Positions 12,669-12,893 of a DNA stretch of 12,893 nucleotides are shown here, one piece after another. The notes beneath the pieces were generated by a model. The model searched no databases, was not told the DNA's origin, and saw only the letters and a program-made list of their open reading frames with translations. The stretch's first letter is position 1; every line of letters starts with the position of its first letter. Source of the DNA: Alphaproteobacteria bacterium (lineage in GTDB: Bacteria; Pseudomonadota; Alphaproteobacteria; Caulobacterales; Caulobacteraceae). The stretch spans positions 1 to 12,893 of the forward strand of contig JAHINZ010000088.1 in assembly GCA_018895795.1 (NCBI GenBank). The letters run 5' to 3'. Both the position numbers and the translations under genes were made by a program.

Positions 12669-12893
12669 ATGTTGACGACCACACGCAAGCCGGTCTCGGT
12701 CGGCGAGATCCTCACGGAGGAGTTCATGACGCCGATGGGCCTGACCCAGGTCGCCCTGGCCGACGCGATGGGCGTGCAGCGCAAGCACGTCAACGAGCTA
12801 TGCAATAATCGCCGAACCGTCACCGCCTCCACCGCCCTCATTCTGGCCCGGGTGTTTGGCAACAGTCCGGAGTTCTGGCTGAACGTTCAGCGA
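12669..12893 (+). CDS. higA: HigA-type XRE-family antitoxin (3' end outside the window)
   Basis: 75 codons are visible, open to the window edge; the family is usually about 95-105 residues. The start ATG at 12669 follows GAAGGTGAG, a usable Shine-Dalgarno. The sequence shows the HigA opening VGEILTEEFMTPMGLTQVAL and an XRE helix-turn-helix (about 25-50: LTQVALADAMGVQRKHVNELCNN). ILARVFGNSPEFWLNVQ is the typical downstream HigA signature. HigA binds HigB and represses the shared promoter. Being partial, its C-terminus cannot be checked. Confidence 0.9.
   Translation, partial: MLTTTRKPVSVGEILTEEFMTPMGLTQVALADAMGVQRKHVNELCNNRRTVTASTALILARVFGNSPEFWLNVQR

Overview
The window is GC-rich alphaproteobacterial chromosome, most likely from Caulobacter or a very close relative. 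The strongest taxonomic clue is a 658-residue RTX metalloprotease at 6580-8556. It matches the S-layer-associated protease SapA of Caulobacter crescentus in length and in carrying a C-terminal region that resembles the N-terminal cell-surface anchor of the S-layer protein RsaA. No rRNA, tRNA, CRISPR array, transposase or phage gene was seen.

Layout. 78-1810: a Tat-exported histidinol-phosphate-aminotransferase-like enzyme and a small exported protein of unknown function. 1817-2446 (minus): a TetR-type regulator. 2756-4674: a tightly coupled pair, a PlcP-type metallophosphoesterase and a GT4 glycosyltransferase, behind a candidate Pho box. In other bacteria this pairing swaps phospholipids for glycolipids under phosphate starvation. 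4703-5308: a hairpin cluster, a 41-codon membrane-protein gene on the minus strand (4874-4999) and an AT-rich leader. 5309-6241: a CPBP intramembrane protease. 6242-6579: a regulatory region with nested dyads. 6580-8556: sapA.

8557-9307 is non-coding and densely palindromic. A composite repeat (an inverted-repeat element followed 9 bp later by a 75-bp module) occurs twice in tandem and is followed by an inverted, diverged copy of the module ends. Next, on the minus strand, comes a markedly AT-richer zinc-ribbon/DUF4145 gene (9308-10045), probably acquired horizontally. Then come a strong terminator, an NAD(P)-dependent aldehyde dehydrogenase (10249-11688) and a Nudix hydrolase (11793-12263). 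The window closes with a divergent HigB/HigA-type toxin-antitoxin operon whose promoter carries a near-perfect 19-bp palindrome; higA is cut by the window edge.

How the genes relate. Several act at or beyond the cytoplasmic membrane: SapA at the S-layer, PlcP/Agt on membrane lipids, the CPBP protease, two exported proteins and the 41-residue membrane protein. Apart from plcP-agt and higBA, the genes are separately promoted neighbours, so the window is mostly ordinary chromosome with one small accessory patch (about 8640-10150).
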